Source: Oxynema aestuarii AP17 (GTDB taxonomy: Bacteria; Cyanobacteriota; Cyanobacteriia; Cyanobacteriales; Laspinemataceae). From it: a stretch of 64,000 nt of DNA. The notes under the pieces are model-generated. The model saw only the letters and a list, made by a program, of their open reading frames with translations, made no database searches and was not told where the DNA came from. The stretch lies in NCBI RefSeq assembly GCF_012295525.1, contig NZ_CP051167.1, forward strand, positions 2,294,001-2,358,000, written 5' to 3'. Position numbers and translations under genes: made by a program. This document shows positions 17,581-28,044 of the stretch, one piece after another; the stretch's first letter is position 1, and each line of letters begins with the position of its first letter.

Positions 17581-20214
17581 ATGAATAAAGATCGACGATC
17601 GCACTGGACTCCTTGGCGGCGAAGACGGCGAACGATCGCCTCCATCTTACTCGCCTTTTTGACCTGCTTAATCCTAGTGAGTGAGGCTCGTGGAACCAGC
17701 AACCTGAATCTTCCTCCAGAATCGGCGATCGCCGTGTCCGAGTCGGTCGAAAACCCCCGGGAATTGTTCGCGAAGGGGCAGTACGCGCAAGCGGCGCGCT
17801 TGTGGGAACAGGCGGCCACTCGCGCAGACGATCGCCTCGATCGCGCCTTGAGTTTGACCTATCTGAGTTTGGCCTATCGCGAATTAGGGGATTGGTCCGC
17901 CGCGCGGGAGACGATCTCACGATGTTTTGAACTTCTCGAAACGTCGCCGTCGGGGGTTCGCGAAGCGTCTCCCCAGGAGAATCGCCGCGAAGCTGCCATT
18001 TTAGCGAAAGCGACCAACGCCCGAGCCTCGGTGTGGTTTGCCATGGGCGATCTCGAAGGGGCGGTTCAGACCTGGGAGTTAGCGCGCGATCGCTACGCGG
18101 CCCTCGGCGATCGCCTCGGGGTACTCGGCAGTCAAATCAACCAAGCACAAGCCTTGCAAATGTTGGGAGACTACCGACAGGCAAATCTACTGTTAGAAGA
18201 AGTAGAAACTCAACTCCAGCAACAGACCGATTTATCCCTGAGTGCGACGGGGTGGCAAAGTTTGGCGTTAGCCGTGCAGCACGCGGGGGAATTCGAGCGC
18301 GCTCGCGAACTGCTCGAAAAAAGCCATCAATTGTTCGAGCGCCTCAATTCTCCCAATCCCCTCGCCACCAGTTGGATCGATCGGGGTAACAACGCCCATT
18401 TGCTCGGCGACGACGACGGCGCGATCGCCTATTACCAGAAAGCCGCCGCGACGGCGACTCGTCCCTTATTACGGGTTCAAGCCAGACTCAACCACCTGCA
18501 TTTACTGATCCCCCAGGATCGCCATGCCGAAATCGAAGCCTTGTTAGCGGTTCTCGAACCGGAACTCAACGCCCTCGATGGGGGAGGACGGGAGGAAATT
18601 TACGCCCGCGTCAACTACGCGATCGCGATTTTAAACGATCCCCAACAGAAGTATTACGATCGCCTCGCCGACGCGGGCGAACGGTTAGGGCGATCCTTTA
18701 GAGAAGCCCGACAACTCGGCGATCCGATCGCCCAATCCTATACCCTCGGCACCCTCGGAGAGCTTTACGAACGTACCGGACAACTCGACAGCGCGCGATC
18801 GTTGTTCGACCGAGCCCTCGCTCTGGCGTTGCACAGTCACGCCGACCATATTGCCTATCGCTGGCAGTGGGGTTTGGGACGGGTGCTAGGGCGCACGGGC
18901 GATCTCGACGGGGCGATCGCCGCCTATGGCGAAGCGGTCAATACCTTACAATCCTTGCGCCGGGAACTGGTCGCTATCAGTCAGGAAGTCCAGTTTTCCT
19001 TCCGCGAACGAGTCGAACCGATTTATCGCGAATTTGTCGATCTGCTCCTGCAACCGAGACCCAATGGCGCTGCGATCGCCGTAGGGGAGATTCGCGAATC
19101 TCCCCTACGGCTCAAACAAGCCCTGAAAACCCTAGAAAACCTGCAACTGATCGAATTAGAAAACTTCTTGCAACAGCCGTGTTTGCAGGCGAAACCGCAA
19201 CCGATCGCGGGTCTCGACCGCCATGCTGCGGTGATTTATCCGATCTTGCTCGATCGCCGTCTGGCGATCGTCGTTTCCCTCCCGGACGGAACCCTGAGCT
19301 ATCACGAAACCCTCGTGTCCCAGACCGAAGTCGAGGAAACGGTCGAAGAACTGTTGCGATCGCTCAATCCGGCCCTTTCCGACCGCAAACGCCTGCAACT
19401 GTCCGAGCAACTCTATCGCTGGCTGCTCGCTCCCCTAGAACCCGAACTCGTTCGCGCCGAGATCGAAACCCTGGTGTTCGTCTTGGAAGGAGCGTTAAAA
19501 AATCTGCCGATGGCGGTTCTTTACGACGGCGAACGCTACGCGATCGATAAATACGCCCTCGCCGTGGCCCCGGGACTGCAACTACTCGGCGACACCTCCC
19601 TAACCCCCCATTCCTTACAGGTGATTGCCGGGGGATTGGCCCAAGGTCGGCGCGGCTTTTCTCCCTTACCGGGGGTCAAATTAGAATTAGAAAAAATTGC
19701 AGCCTATACCGAGACTCAAACCTTTCTCGACGAAGCGTTTACCTCGACGATGCTGCAAAAACAAGTGGAGGATTTACCCTTTCGCGTCTTGCATCTGGCA
19801 ACCCACGGCCAGTTCAGTTCTCGTCGGGAAGAAACCTATATTCTCACCTGGGACGACCGTCTCGATCTCGAAGAGTTCAGCCAACTTTTAGAAAGTCGTC
19901 AGGAGCCGTATAAAACTCCCATTGAATTATTAGTGTTAAGTGCCTGTCAAACCGCACTCGGGGACAAACGAGCGGCGCTCGGTTTGGCCGGGGTGGCGGT
20001 CAACTCCGGCGCCCGCAGTACGGTAGCGAGTTTGTGGTCCGTTCACGACGGCTCGACGGCGATGCTGATGGAAAAGTTTTACGAGTTTCTGGCTCGACCT
20101 CAAACCAGCAAGGCGCAAGCACTGCGTCAGGCGCAATTATTTTTAAAAGAACAGTCCTCATACGAGCATCCTTTTTATTGGGCGGCCTTCGTATTAGTCG
20201 GTCACTGGTCTTGA
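17581..20214 (+). CDS. TPR-CHAT domain protein (caspase-like protease)
   Basis: 877 residues. N-terminal signal/anchor ('TIASILLAFLTCLILVSEA', ~20-38) follows an Arg-rich start. About ten TPR units span ~60-470. The C-terminal CHAT domain (~560-877) carries the caspase-type dyad: His742 in 'LHLATHGQFSS' and Cys789 in 'LSACQTALG', followed by 'LAGVAVNSGARSTVASLW'. Such proteins are predicted cysteine peptidases with TPR sensing domains; the leader places it at or outside the plasma membrane. Two repeats are read in frame: a dispersed repeat (17952-17989, 'SGVREASPQENRREA') and a 34-bp palindrome (19078-19111, 'VGEIRESPLRLK'). It is followed by DUF928 and CHASE2-GGDEF genes. Substrate unknown. 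Confidence 0.92.
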   Translation: MNKDRRSHWTPWRRRRRTIASILLAFLTCLILVSEARGTSNLNLPPESAIAVSESVENPRELFAKGQYAQAARLWEQAATRADDRLDRALSLTYLSLAYRELGDWSAARETISRCFELLETSPSGVREASPQENRREAAILAKATNARASVWFAMGDLEGAVQTWELARDRYAALGDRLGVLGSQINQAQALQMLGDYRQANLLLEEVETQLQQQTDLSLSATGWQSLALAVQHAGEFERARELLEKSHQLFERLNSPNPLATSWIDRGNNAHLLGDDDGAIAYYQKAAATATRPLLRVQARLNHLHLLIPQDRHAEIEALLAVLEPELNALDGGGREEIYARVNYAIAILNDPQQKYYDRLADAGERLGRSFREARQLGDPIAQSYTLGTLGELYERTGQLDSARSLFDRALALALHSHADHIAYRWQWGLGRVLGRTGDLDGAIAAYGEAVNTLQSLRRELVAISQEVQFSFRERVEPIYREFVDLLLQPRPNGAAIAVGEIRESPLRLKQALKTLENLQLIELENFLQQPCLQAKPQPIAGLDRHAAVIYPILLDRRLAIVVSLPDGTLSYHETLVSQTEVEETVEELLRSLNPALSDRKRLQLSEQLYRWLLAPLEPELVRAEIETLVFVLEGALKNLPMAVLYDGERYAIDKYALAVAPGLQLLGDTSLTPHSLQVIAGGLAQGRRGFSPLPGVKLELEKIAAYTETQTFLDEAFTSTMLQKQVEDLPFRVLHLATHGQFSSRREETYILTWDDRLDLEEFSQLLESRQEPYKTPIELLVLSACQTALGDKRAALGLAGVAVNSGARSTVASLWSVHDGSTAMLMEKFYEFLARPQTSKAQALRQAQLFLKEQSSYEHPFYWAAFVLVGHWS
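17952..17989. repeat. Small dispersed repeat, copy 4 (inside CHAT gene)
   Basis: TTCGCGAAGCGTCTCC followed by AGGAGAATCGCCGCG, read in frame in a TPR linker. Same pattern as copies at 588, 2722 and 15001. Confidence 0.6.
19078..19111. repeat. 34-bp perfect palindrome inside the CHAT coding region
   Basis: GCCGTAGGGGAGATTCG followed without a spacer by its exact reverse complement, centred on TTCGCGAA. It is read in frame between the TPR and CHAT parts. Confidence 0.85.
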
Positions 20215-20365
20215 CAAAATTAAGCGCTTAGAATTGAGGAGTTAAGGAGGATCGATCGAGTAGGGCGATCGCCGATCTCCACGTCGGTGAAGTTGTAAAA
20301 CAAGTGGGACTTTAGAATCAGAATCTTTCATATAGTCGTTAACAAACCGTGTAAGGAAGAGGAAA

Positions 20366-21172
20366 ATGATGAGCCGTCAGTCAAAGGTTTGGTCTGCAAT
20401 CCTGCTCGGGATTGGACTGAGTATCGCTCCGATCGCGATCGCTCCAGTCTTGGCCCGACCCCTTGCGGTGGATCTGAATAGATTTACAGTATTGGGTTTT
20501 TTCGAGCCTCCCGGAGAAGGCGAACCGGAACAAACCGAAGGGGCCGGAACTCGTCCCGCTTCTGTGGGCCTGTGTCCGGGGGATCTCCCCACGGAAAACG
20601 CCTCGTTAACCCCATTAGTTCCCCATCGCGACCAAGCGTTGAGTGCGCGAGAACGTCCGACCTTCTTTGTTTACATTCCCGAAACCTCCGCCCGTCAGGC
20701 GGTGTTTACCCTGCGCGACGAGGGGGAAAGCTATTATTACGAGCAGTCGATCGCCATCGAGCGCTCCCCAGGAGTCATCGAAATTACACTCCCCGCCGAC
20801 GCACCGGGATTGGTGGCCGATCGCGATTACACCTGGTTCCTCAGCGTCGCCTGCGATCGCGCCTTGCGTCCCGGAGATCCGATGGTTTCCGGACATGTCA
20901 GACGGGTAATGGCGGATCCGTCACTCTCCAATCCCGGTCGCGAGACAAGCACTTCGGTTCCCCAGGAGGGCACCGCTTGGCACGCACAATTGACCCCTTA
21001 TTTGCAAAATCATTTGTGGTACGATGCGCTCGCGATCGCGGCCCAGTGGCGCCAGTCGCCAGCGACGGACAATCAAGATCGGATTTGGGAACAACTGCTC
21101 GAATCGGTCGGTTTGGAGAAGATAGCCGGAGAACCCAGGATCCCACTCAATGCCAGTTCTTCTCCTCGCTAA
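20366..21172 (+). CDS. DUF928 protein
   Basis: 268 residues. Signal peptide ('ILLGIGLSIAPIAIAPVLAR', ~11-31), then the DUF928 pattern 'DQALSARERPTFFVYIPE', 'VFTLRDEGESYYYEQSI', 'ITLPADAPGLVADRDYTWFL' and 'GHVRRV'. The family is mostly cyanobacterial and of unknown function; the predicted fold is mainly beta-strand, exported. It lies between the CHAT gene (150 nt upstream) and the CHASE2-GGDEF gene (21 nt downstream), so it is probably co-expressed with the latter. It may connect the periplasmic CHASE2 sensor and the TPR-CHAT protein; that is inference from neighbourhood only. Confidence 0.88.
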   Translation: MMSRQSKVWSAILLGIGLSIAPIAIAPVLARPLAVDLNRFTVLGFFEPPGEGEPEQTEGAGTRPASVGLCPGDLPTENASLTPLVPHRDQALSARERPTFFVYIPETSARQAVFTLRDEGESYYYEQSIAIERSPGVIEITLPADAPGLVADRDYTWFLSVACDRALRPGDPMVSGHVRRVMADPSLSNPGRETSTSVPQEGTAWHAQLTPYLQNHLWYDALAIAAQWRQSPATDNQDRIWEQLLESVGLEKIAGEPRIPLNASSSPR

Positions 21173-21193
21173 AATTCTCGGTATAGATAGAGC

Positions 21194-22966
21194 ATGTCAG
21201 TCGTGCGAGGCTTCAACAAGGATCGTTGGCAATACGGAGGGCGCGTTACTCTGACTAGTCTAATCGTCGCTACGTTAACCGTGGTGACCAGTGGACTCGG
21301 GGTTTTTGAATTTATCGAACTGAACCTTTTAGACCACTTTTTTCAGTGGCGATCCCTCGAAGTACCCGATCGCCGAATTACCCTCGTCACGGTGGACGAA
21401 GCGGATATCGAATTCTTACAAAAATGGCCGATGAGCGATCGCGTTTTGGCCGAGGCGATCGCCCATCTCAAAGTTTACAAACCTCGGGCGATCGGGGTCG
21501 ATCTCTATCGTAATTTGGCGGTCGAACCCGGTTCCGACGAACTTCAAGAAATTTACCGCTCGACACCTTATTTAATCGGTATTGAAAAAGTTGTCGGGAA
21601 CAAGATTCCCCCGGCGCCAACTTTGGCGCACTTAGAACAAATTGGTTTTTCCGATATCGTTTTAGATCCCGATGGAAAAGTACGGCGGCATTTAATGTCT
21701 ATTCATCGGAACGAGACGATGAAAAGTAGTTTGTCCGTTCAACTCGCCCTGTTGTATTTGAAAGCTGAAGGGATTACGCCGGAAATTGTCGATTCCAAGA
21801 CGAAAACTTATCGTTTGGGTCGGGCTGTTTTAAAACCTTTGTCCAGTCATGGCGGTGGCTACAGTAATATCGATACCGGGGGCTATCAAATGCTCTTGAA
21901 TTTTCGTGGCGATCGCGACCAATTTACCTGTATTTCCCTCACCGATGTCCTGGAAAATCGGTTTTCTCGGGAGTTAATCCACGATCGCGTGGTCTTGATC
22001 GGGGCGATCGCGCCGAGTCTCAAAGATATTTTCCACACCCCTTATAACACCAAAAATGCCACCTTTGACAACCGTTTGGCAATGGAAGGGCCGATCGTTC
22101 ATGCCAATGCGATCAGTCAATTACTCGGTGCTGCCCTGGACGGTCGTCCCCTCCTGTTAACGGTCAGTCAAATTCAGGAAAAATTATGGATTGTACTGTG
22201 GGCGGGCTTAGGTTCGATCGGCAGTTTTTTAGTATTAAATAGTAAGTTTTTCAAGAAAAAAAAGATCGGCATCGGTCGGATTTTACTGGCGGAAATTACC
22301 GTCGGCAATCTCGGCGCGATCGCCACGAGTTACTGGCTTTTTTTAAACGGTTGGTGGTTGCCGAGTTTTACCCCGGCGATCGCCTTGAGTGCGGCGGTGT
22401 TGGCCGTTGCTTTCGACTATACGCGACAGTGGAAAAATTTAGCTTTTATCGACGGACTGACTCAAGTCGCCAATCGGCGCTATTTTGACGAGTATTTACA
22501 ACAGGAATGGCGCCGTCATGCCAGCGATCGCAAAAGCTTATCTCTGATTTTGTGCGATGTCGATTATTTCAAACGTTATAACGATACCTACGGACATCTC
22601 GAAGGCGATCGTTGCTTGCAAGAAGTGGCACGGGCGATCGAACGGGCCGTGAGGGCCGGAGATTTTGTCGCCCGCTACGGGGGCGAGGAATTTGCGGTAA
22701 TTTTAGGCAATACCGATGCCCAAACCGCTCTCGGCGTGGCCGATCGCATCCGCACTCGCGTGCGATCGTTGGCACTTCCTCATGCGACCTCGGAAATTAA
22801 CGAGGTGGTCACCCTCAGTTGTGGGGTCGCCACGTCGATCCCCGATTGGCAATCGGACCCCAGCGATCCGATCGCGATCGCCGATCGCGGCTTGTACGAG
22901 GCGAAGCGACAGGGTCGCGATTGCGTCTCCCTCGGCTCTCCCCCCGTCGGCGATCGCTGCAAGTGA
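21194..22966 (+). CDS. CHASE2-GGDEF diguanylate cyclase
   Basis: 590 residues. N-terminal membrane segment (~17-40), extracytoplasmic CHASE2 sensor (~45-320, with 'VTVDEADIEFLQKWPMSD', 'RDRVVLIGAIAPSLKDIFHT'-like features), three membrane segments (~330-410) and a cytoplasmic GGDEF domain (~420-580). The active site is GGEEF at 496-500. The product-inhibition site RxxD is present (RAGD, 487-490), as are 'DVDYFKRYNDTYGH' and the C-terminal 'ADRGLYEAKRQGRD'. It should make c-di-GMP in response to an envelope signal and be feedback-controlled. Most CHASE2 proteins in such clusters have kinase or adenylate cyclase outputs; here the output is c-di-GMP. Confidence 0.93.
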   Translation: MSVVRGFNKDRWQYGGRVTLTSLIVATLTVVTSGLGVFEFIELNLLDHFFQWRSLEVPDRRITLVTVDEADIEFLQKWPMSDRVLAEAIAHLKVYKPRAIGVDLYRNLAVEPGSDELQEIYRSTPYLIGIEKVVGNKIPPAPTLAHLEQIGFSDIVLDPDGKVRRHLMSIHRNETMKSSLSVQLALLYLKAEGITPEIVDSKTKTYRLGRAVLKPLSSHGGGYSNIDTGGYQMLLNFRGDRDQFTCISLTDVLENRFSRELIHDRVVLIGAIAPSLKDIFHTPYNTKNATFDNRLAMEGPIVHANAISQLLGAALDGRPLLLTVSQIQEKLWIVLWAGLGSIGSFLVLNSKFFKKKKIGIGRILLAEITVGNLGAIATSYWLFLNGWWLPSFTPAIALSAAVLAVAFDYTRQWKNLAFIDGLTQVANRRYFDEYLQQEWRRHASDRKSLSLILCDVDYFKRYNDTYGHLEGDRCLQEVARAIERAVRAGDFVARYGGEEFAVILGNTDAQTALGVADRIRTRVRSLALPHATSEINEVVTLSCGVATSIPDWQSDPSDPIAIADRGLYEAKRQGRDCVSLGSPPVGDRCK

Positions 22967-22985
22967 AGCACCGAGACCCCTCTCG

Positions 22986-24875
22986 TTAACTGGGGGAACC
23001 TGCCGGACCGTCAAAGCCCAAATACCCTCGGGGCGTCACGATCCAGTCTCCATGCCGTCGCGTGCTGCGGTTGCCGATTAACACGGTGGTTAACATGTCG
23101 ATCTCACAAGTGAAGAGGCGATCGAGGGTCGTCAGCTCGATGCGCTCGTCTTCGCGATACGCCGATCGCACCAACGCCACCGGGGTATCCGGCGATCGCT
23201 CCTCTAGCAAGATTTGCCGCGCGATCGCGATCTGTTCCGTGCGGCTGCGCGATTTCGGATTGTACAGGGCCACGACAAAATCCGCCGCCGCCGCCGCTCG
23301 CAAGCGCTTCTCGATGACCTCCCACGGCGTCAGTAAGTCGCTCAAGCTGATCGCACAAAAATCGTGCATTAACGGCGTTCCCACCCGCGCCGCCGCCGCG
23401 TTGACGGCGCTAATCCCGGGCAACACTTCGACTTTTGGCGTTTTACCGTCCCAACCCTTCGCGGCGAGCTGTTCTAACACCAATCCCGCCATGCCGTAAA
23501 TTCCCGCATCTCCCGAGGAAATCACCGCCACTTTTAAACCCCGATCGGCTAAGGCGATCGCCCGTTCGGCCCGTTCTCGTTCTCGGGTAATCGGCAAGGA
23601 TTCAACGATTTGACCGGGACGCAATAAGGGAGATACTAAGTCTACGTAAAGAGTATAACCCACGATCGCATCGGCTCCGGCGATCGCCATTTGAGCGGCG
23701 GGGGTCATCAGCTCCAGGGAACCCGGCCCGGTGCCGACGAGCCACAACTGACCCGGGCGATCGCTGTATTCCCGTCGTGCACGGGAGATCGCCACCGTCG
23801 CCGCCCCCGGTTCGCCGTCGATGCGGCAGATTTGCTTGGACACGACCAGCGCTTCGGCCCATTCGCTGGCTCCGGCGGCCCTCAATGCTGCGGCTTCCGC
23901 CACGCTGGGGGTGCCGACTTCAGCCTCGACGACGGCGGAGGGGGTGGGAACGGCGATCGCTCGCAACTCCGACCCCTCGAAGGTTTTTAAGGGCCAGTGG
24001 CGATCGCGACTCAGTTCGAGTAAGCCGATTTCGTCGGCTTTGAGGGCGATCGTGGCCAGTCCGGCGATCGCCTCGGGCGCCAACCCCGCTTGGGATAAGG
24101 CCCGCTCGATACCCGTCTCGATAACGCGAGCTGAGGTTCCCCGTTCGCAGCCGACCCCCACCCACAACACACGCGGATGCCACCGGATTTCGGGGATCTC
24201 GGGTTCGGGATGGGTCGGGACGCGGCGATCGCTTATCCAGATGCGGGCGCCAAGGTCGGCAACGGGGGGCATCGGCTTCAATCCCTCGCCGACAAAGGGA
24301 TGAGATGGCGGCAGATGCTGCTGCCAAATCTTCCAGCCGACCTCCTGCACGACTTCGACCGCTTCAGAGCGCGCGATCGCCGCACTCGCCGCATTCCAGT
24401 CCCCGACCCCCCGTTGCCAGCCGAAGGGTTCGCCCAAAACATCCGCACCGGGCAATCCCAGGGCGTTCGATGCCCCGGTCAACACTGCGGTGGCGCCCAG
24501 TTGGCGGGCGATCGACTCGGCGAGGCGATCGGCCCCCCGTTGATGTCCGCCACACAAGCTGATGACGTATTTACCCCCTTCGTCGATAACGACGATCGCC
24601 GGATCTTGTTGTTTGTTTTGTAATAAGGGGGCGATCGAGCGCACGACGGCCCCGGTCGCCAAGCAAAAAACAAGGGCGCGGGTCTCGTTCCAGATCGCGC
24701 TCAAATGGTCTTTGAGAGAACCGGAGTAAACCCGAGTACGGGGCATTTCGCCGAGGGCTTCGCCGACCCAAAGGGTCATCTGAGGATCTTCCCCCAGCCG
24801 TTGCAAGCATCGGACGCCTCGTGGGGTGGTCGCTATGGCTGCAATGGGTTGAAATTCTTCTAATACAGAGGCCAT
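22986..24875 (-). CDS. cobJ: CbiG-CobJ fusion, precorrin-3B C17-methyltransferase
   Basis: 629 residues made of two cobalamin enzymes. Residues ~1-340 are CbiG-like (N-terminal 'RALVFCLATGAVVRSIAP', 'VISLCGGHQRGADRLAE'; C-terminal 'VGVGCERGTSARVIE', 'EIGLLELS'). Residues ~375-620 are the SAM methyltransferase CobJ/CbiH with 'LWLVGTGPGSLELMTPAA', 'DAIVGYTLYVDLV', 'VISSGDAGIYGMAG' and 'LPGISAVNAAAARVG'. It performs ring contraction at C17 in corrin synthesis. The CbiG-CobJ fusion is usual in cyanobacteria. cobS follows upstream in the same direction. No B12 riboswitch box was recognised nearby. Confidence 0.93.
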   Translation of the reverse strand: MASVLEEFQPIAAIATTPRGVRCLQRLGEDPQMTLWVGEALGEMPRTRVYSGSLKDHLSAIWNETRALVFCLATGAVVRSIAPLLQNKQQDPAIVVIDEGGKYVISLCGGHQRGADRLAESIARQLGATAVLTGASNALGLPGADVLGEPFGWQRGVGDWNAASAAIARSEAVEVVQEVGWKIWQQHLPPSHPFVGEGLKPMPPVADLGARIWISDRRVPTHPEPEIPEIRWHPRVLWVGVGCERGTSARVIETGIERALSQAGLAPEAIAGLATIALKADEIGLLELSRDRHWPLKTFEGSELRAIAVPTPSAVVEAEVGTPSVAEAAALRAAGASEWAEALVVSKQICRIDGEPGAATVAISRARREYSDRPGQLWLVGTGPGSLELMTPAAQMAIAGADAIVGYTLYVDLVSPLLRPGQIVESLPITRERERAERAIALADRGLKVAVISSGDAGIYGMAGLVLEQLAAKGWDGKTPKVEVLPGISAVNAAAARVGTPLMHDFCAISLSDLLTPWEVIEKRLRAAAAADFVVALYNPKSRSRTEQIAIARQILLEERSPDTPVALVRSAYREDERIELTTLDRLFTCEIDMLTTVLIGNRSTRRHGDWIVTPRGYLGFDGPAGSPS

Positions 24876-25003
24876 GGTTGGCGATCGCTCCTCAAAATAG
24901 TTTGCTCAGTTCGCGATCATTTTTAAGCATGAAGGGTTCGCAGGGGAAGCCGTCAGAGGTTAGCGGGTGCAAGGACAGCGCCACTTTCTCAATCTCAAAT
25001 CTC

Positions 25004-25801
25004 TCAAAATCCTGCCAAAACGCATAATAATAGGGCTTCGGTCCACTCGACGACGGCGCCGTAAGTATCTCCGGTATGACCGCCGAGTTGCTGGTTAAAC
25101 CACGCTCCGGTGAGAATGGCGATCGCGCTGCCCGCACTCGCCATCCCGATCGCCAAACTCCAGTCCCCACCGCCGACCGACCCTTGAATGACGCTCAGGG
25201 CGATCGCGATCGCCAAACCGGGCAGTAAATCCCACGGCGAGTGCATCGATTCTTTATGAAAGGCTCCTTTTCCCGTGGCTTTCAAGTACGGATAGCGGGC
25301 GATCGCCACCAATTGTCCCCAGCGTCCCCAGGTGGCGGCAGCCATCAGGGCGATCGCGCGGGAACTGTCCAAATCGTTGAGGGCGGCGGTTTTCAGCAAG
25401 ATGATGGCGATCGCTGCCATCGTGCCGAAGGCGCCCGTCCGGCTGTCTGCCATCACTTCCAATCGGCGTTGGGGATCCTGGACGGCGAGTCCGTCGGCGG
25501 TATCCATGGCTCCATCGAGGTGCAGTCCCCCGGTGATCGCGATCCAAATGCCGACGATTAAGACGGTGCGCGTTAAGATAGGCATGTCGAGCAGATGCAA
25601 CAGGGCATCGAACAAGGCTAGCAAGGCTCCGACGCCCAAGCCGACGGCGGGAGCGAAGCGGGCAATACCGCGAAACTCTAGGGTCCAACTGAGCGGCACG
25701 GGCAAACAGGTATAAAAGGCGATCGCGGCGGCGAGTCCCGCCCCCAATTTTTTGCTGGTTTGGACGATCGCCTCCCAAAAGTGAGGCTTGTATTTATCCA
25801 T
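25004..25801 (-). CDS. cobS: Adenosylcobinamide-GDP ribazoletransferase (cobalamin synthase)
   Basis: 265 residues from ATG at 25801 ('[20 protein letters not shown]'). Membrane protein with ~6-8 hydrophobic segments and the CobS signature '[16 protein letters not shown]', '[14 protein letters not shown]' and '[10 protein letters not shown]'. It joins adenosylcobinamide-GDP and alpha-ribazole in the last step of B12 assembly. The frame is open to 25921, but the longer N-terminus has no family match, so the start at 25801 is preferred. It lies 130 nt upstream of the cbiG-cobJ fusion on the same strand. Confidence 0.92.
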   Translation of the reverse strand: MDKYKPHFWEAIVQTSKKLGAGLAAAIAFYTCLPVPLSWTLEFRGIARFAPAVGLGVGALLALFDALLHLLDMPILTRTVLIVGIWIAITGGLHLDGAMDTADGLAVQDPQRRLEVMADSRTGAFGTMAAIAIILLKTAALNDLDSSRAIALMAAATWGRWGQLVAIARYPYLKATGKGAFHKESMHSPWDLLPGLAIAIALSVIQGSVGGGDWSLAIGMASAGSAIAILTGAWFNQQLGGHTGDTYGAVVEWTEALLLCVLAGF

Positions 25802-26137
25802 TTCAGGCTCTCGATTTCTCACTACACGAGTTGTAGACCTCACCCGAGCGGCGACGGTGTTCTCCCCCGCCGATGTCCGTTGATGAGTATTCCTGCTGGA
25901 TAGGGCGATCGGGTCGCCCACGGGCGATCGAATCGACTTGCGATTTTTCAGCCATTTTACGGATACCTCCCATCGAGAACCTGTGCCAGAATTGTATCGA
26001 TCGTGCCGGGTCTAAATTCGATCCGGTTCGCCATCGAAACACAAAAACTTTTAACGACTCCCTCTTGATGCCCGCCATCAAATTCTTTTCTGAATTTTGG
26101 AGGGGTAAAGATTGTACACCAAAGGTGGTTTTTTACC

Positions 26138-26590
26138 ATGAATCACGATCCATTCAATACCAGGGTGCCACCTCCTTGCATTGTGGATACTGGTATTGTC
26201 GTCAACAAACAAGATATGCTCAGAGTCCTCGGGGATTTGGGGCGAGTTCGTTACGTCCACTGGTACGGCAACCAACTGCACAGTGAAGGGGACGGTTACA
26301 TTATGGAAGTATTTGCCGATCCCAACCGCTCGACCTTGATCGCCAACCACGGGATTTATCTTAACGTCTGTAGTTTTGACTGTCTCGAACTCCAACAAGC
26401 TCCGGATTCTCAATCTTATTTTGATTTAATTCAAGAGGGGCAAGTTTTGCGCTTAATTCCTCTCTCTAACCCGCTCCAGGATCGCGCCGCTCGCCAAATC
26501 GAAACCTCCACTCTCGAAGCGGTTTTACGGGAAGTGATTTCGGCGAAACTCGATGCCGAAATTGACGACGAAGGCCCATTATTGTTTTGA
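26138..26590 (+). CDS. Conserved cyanobacterial protein of unknown function
   Basis: 150 residues, soluble, beginning 'MNHDPFNTRVPPPCIVDTGI', with 'RVRYVHWYGNQLHSEGDGYI', 'EVFADPNRSTLIANHGIYLN' and an acidic tail. It resembles a conserved hypothetical family common in cyanobacteria; no catalytic motif is seen. AAAGGTGG upstream can act as ribosome site. It lies ~55 nt before tgt in the same direction and may share its transcript. Confidence 0.75.
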   Translation: MNHDPFNTRVPPPCIVDTGIVVNKQDMLRVLGDLGRVRYVHWYGNQLHSEGDGYIMEVFADPNRSTLIANHGIYLNVCSFDCLELQQAPDSQSYFDLIQEGQVLRLIPLSNPLQDRAARQIETSTLEAVLREVISAKLDAEIDDEGPLLF

Positions 26591-26635
26591 CAAGAGGCAG
26601 GAAACGAGGAAAGATTGAAAAGCTATCTAGATTAA

Positions 26636-27760
<1,125 letters not shown>

Positions 27761-27836
27761 AAATAAAAATCAGATCGCCAACCATGTTAAAATCTGTTTC
27801 AATTATGAAATCTGTGTTGGAGAGGTAGATATCAAG

Positions 27837-27974
27837 ATGGAAGCAGCAATGCTGTTGGCAAAACTGCCGGAAGCTTATTCAATCTTCGATCCGCTCGTCG
27901 ATGTCATGCCAGTTATTCCGGTGTTTTTCTTGCTGCTGGCTTTTGTTTGGCAAGCTGCAGTCGGTTTCAAATAA
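27837..27974 (+). CDS. psbK: Photosystem II protein PsbK precursor
   Basis: 45 residues with a short leader and the mature sequence '[20 protein letters not shown]' followed by one membrane helix '[17 protein letters not shown]'. It is a small core subunit of photosystem II near CP43. The start at 27837 has GGAGAGG upstream; the longer open frame to 27717 overlaps tgt and is not used. A strong terminator follows at 28004-28028. tgt-psbK adjacency occurs in other cyanobacteria. Confidence 0.95.
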   Translation: MEAAMLLAKLPEAYSIFDPLVDVMPVIPVFFLLLAFVWQAAVGFK

Positions 27975-28003
27975 ATCGAATTCTCGCTTTACGGGCTTTC
28001 CTG

Positions 28004-28028
28004 GGGCGCCGCGATCGGCGCCCTTTTT
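28004..28028 (+). terminator. Intrinsic terminator after psbK
   Basis: GGGCGCCG-CGAT-CGGCGCCC, 8 bp stem and tetraloop, followed by TTTTT. Confidence 0.9.
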
Positions 28029-28044
28029 CAGCAATGGGGTTCAA

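Noticed and set aside
20572-21186. 204-codon frame overlapping DUF928
   Set aside because: Arg/Ser/Gly-rich shadow of the DUF928 gene, which has the signal peptide and family motifs.
24876-26137. Cobalamin riboswitch near cobS/cobJ
   Set aside because: No GCCACTG B12-box with the usual surrounding stems was found.
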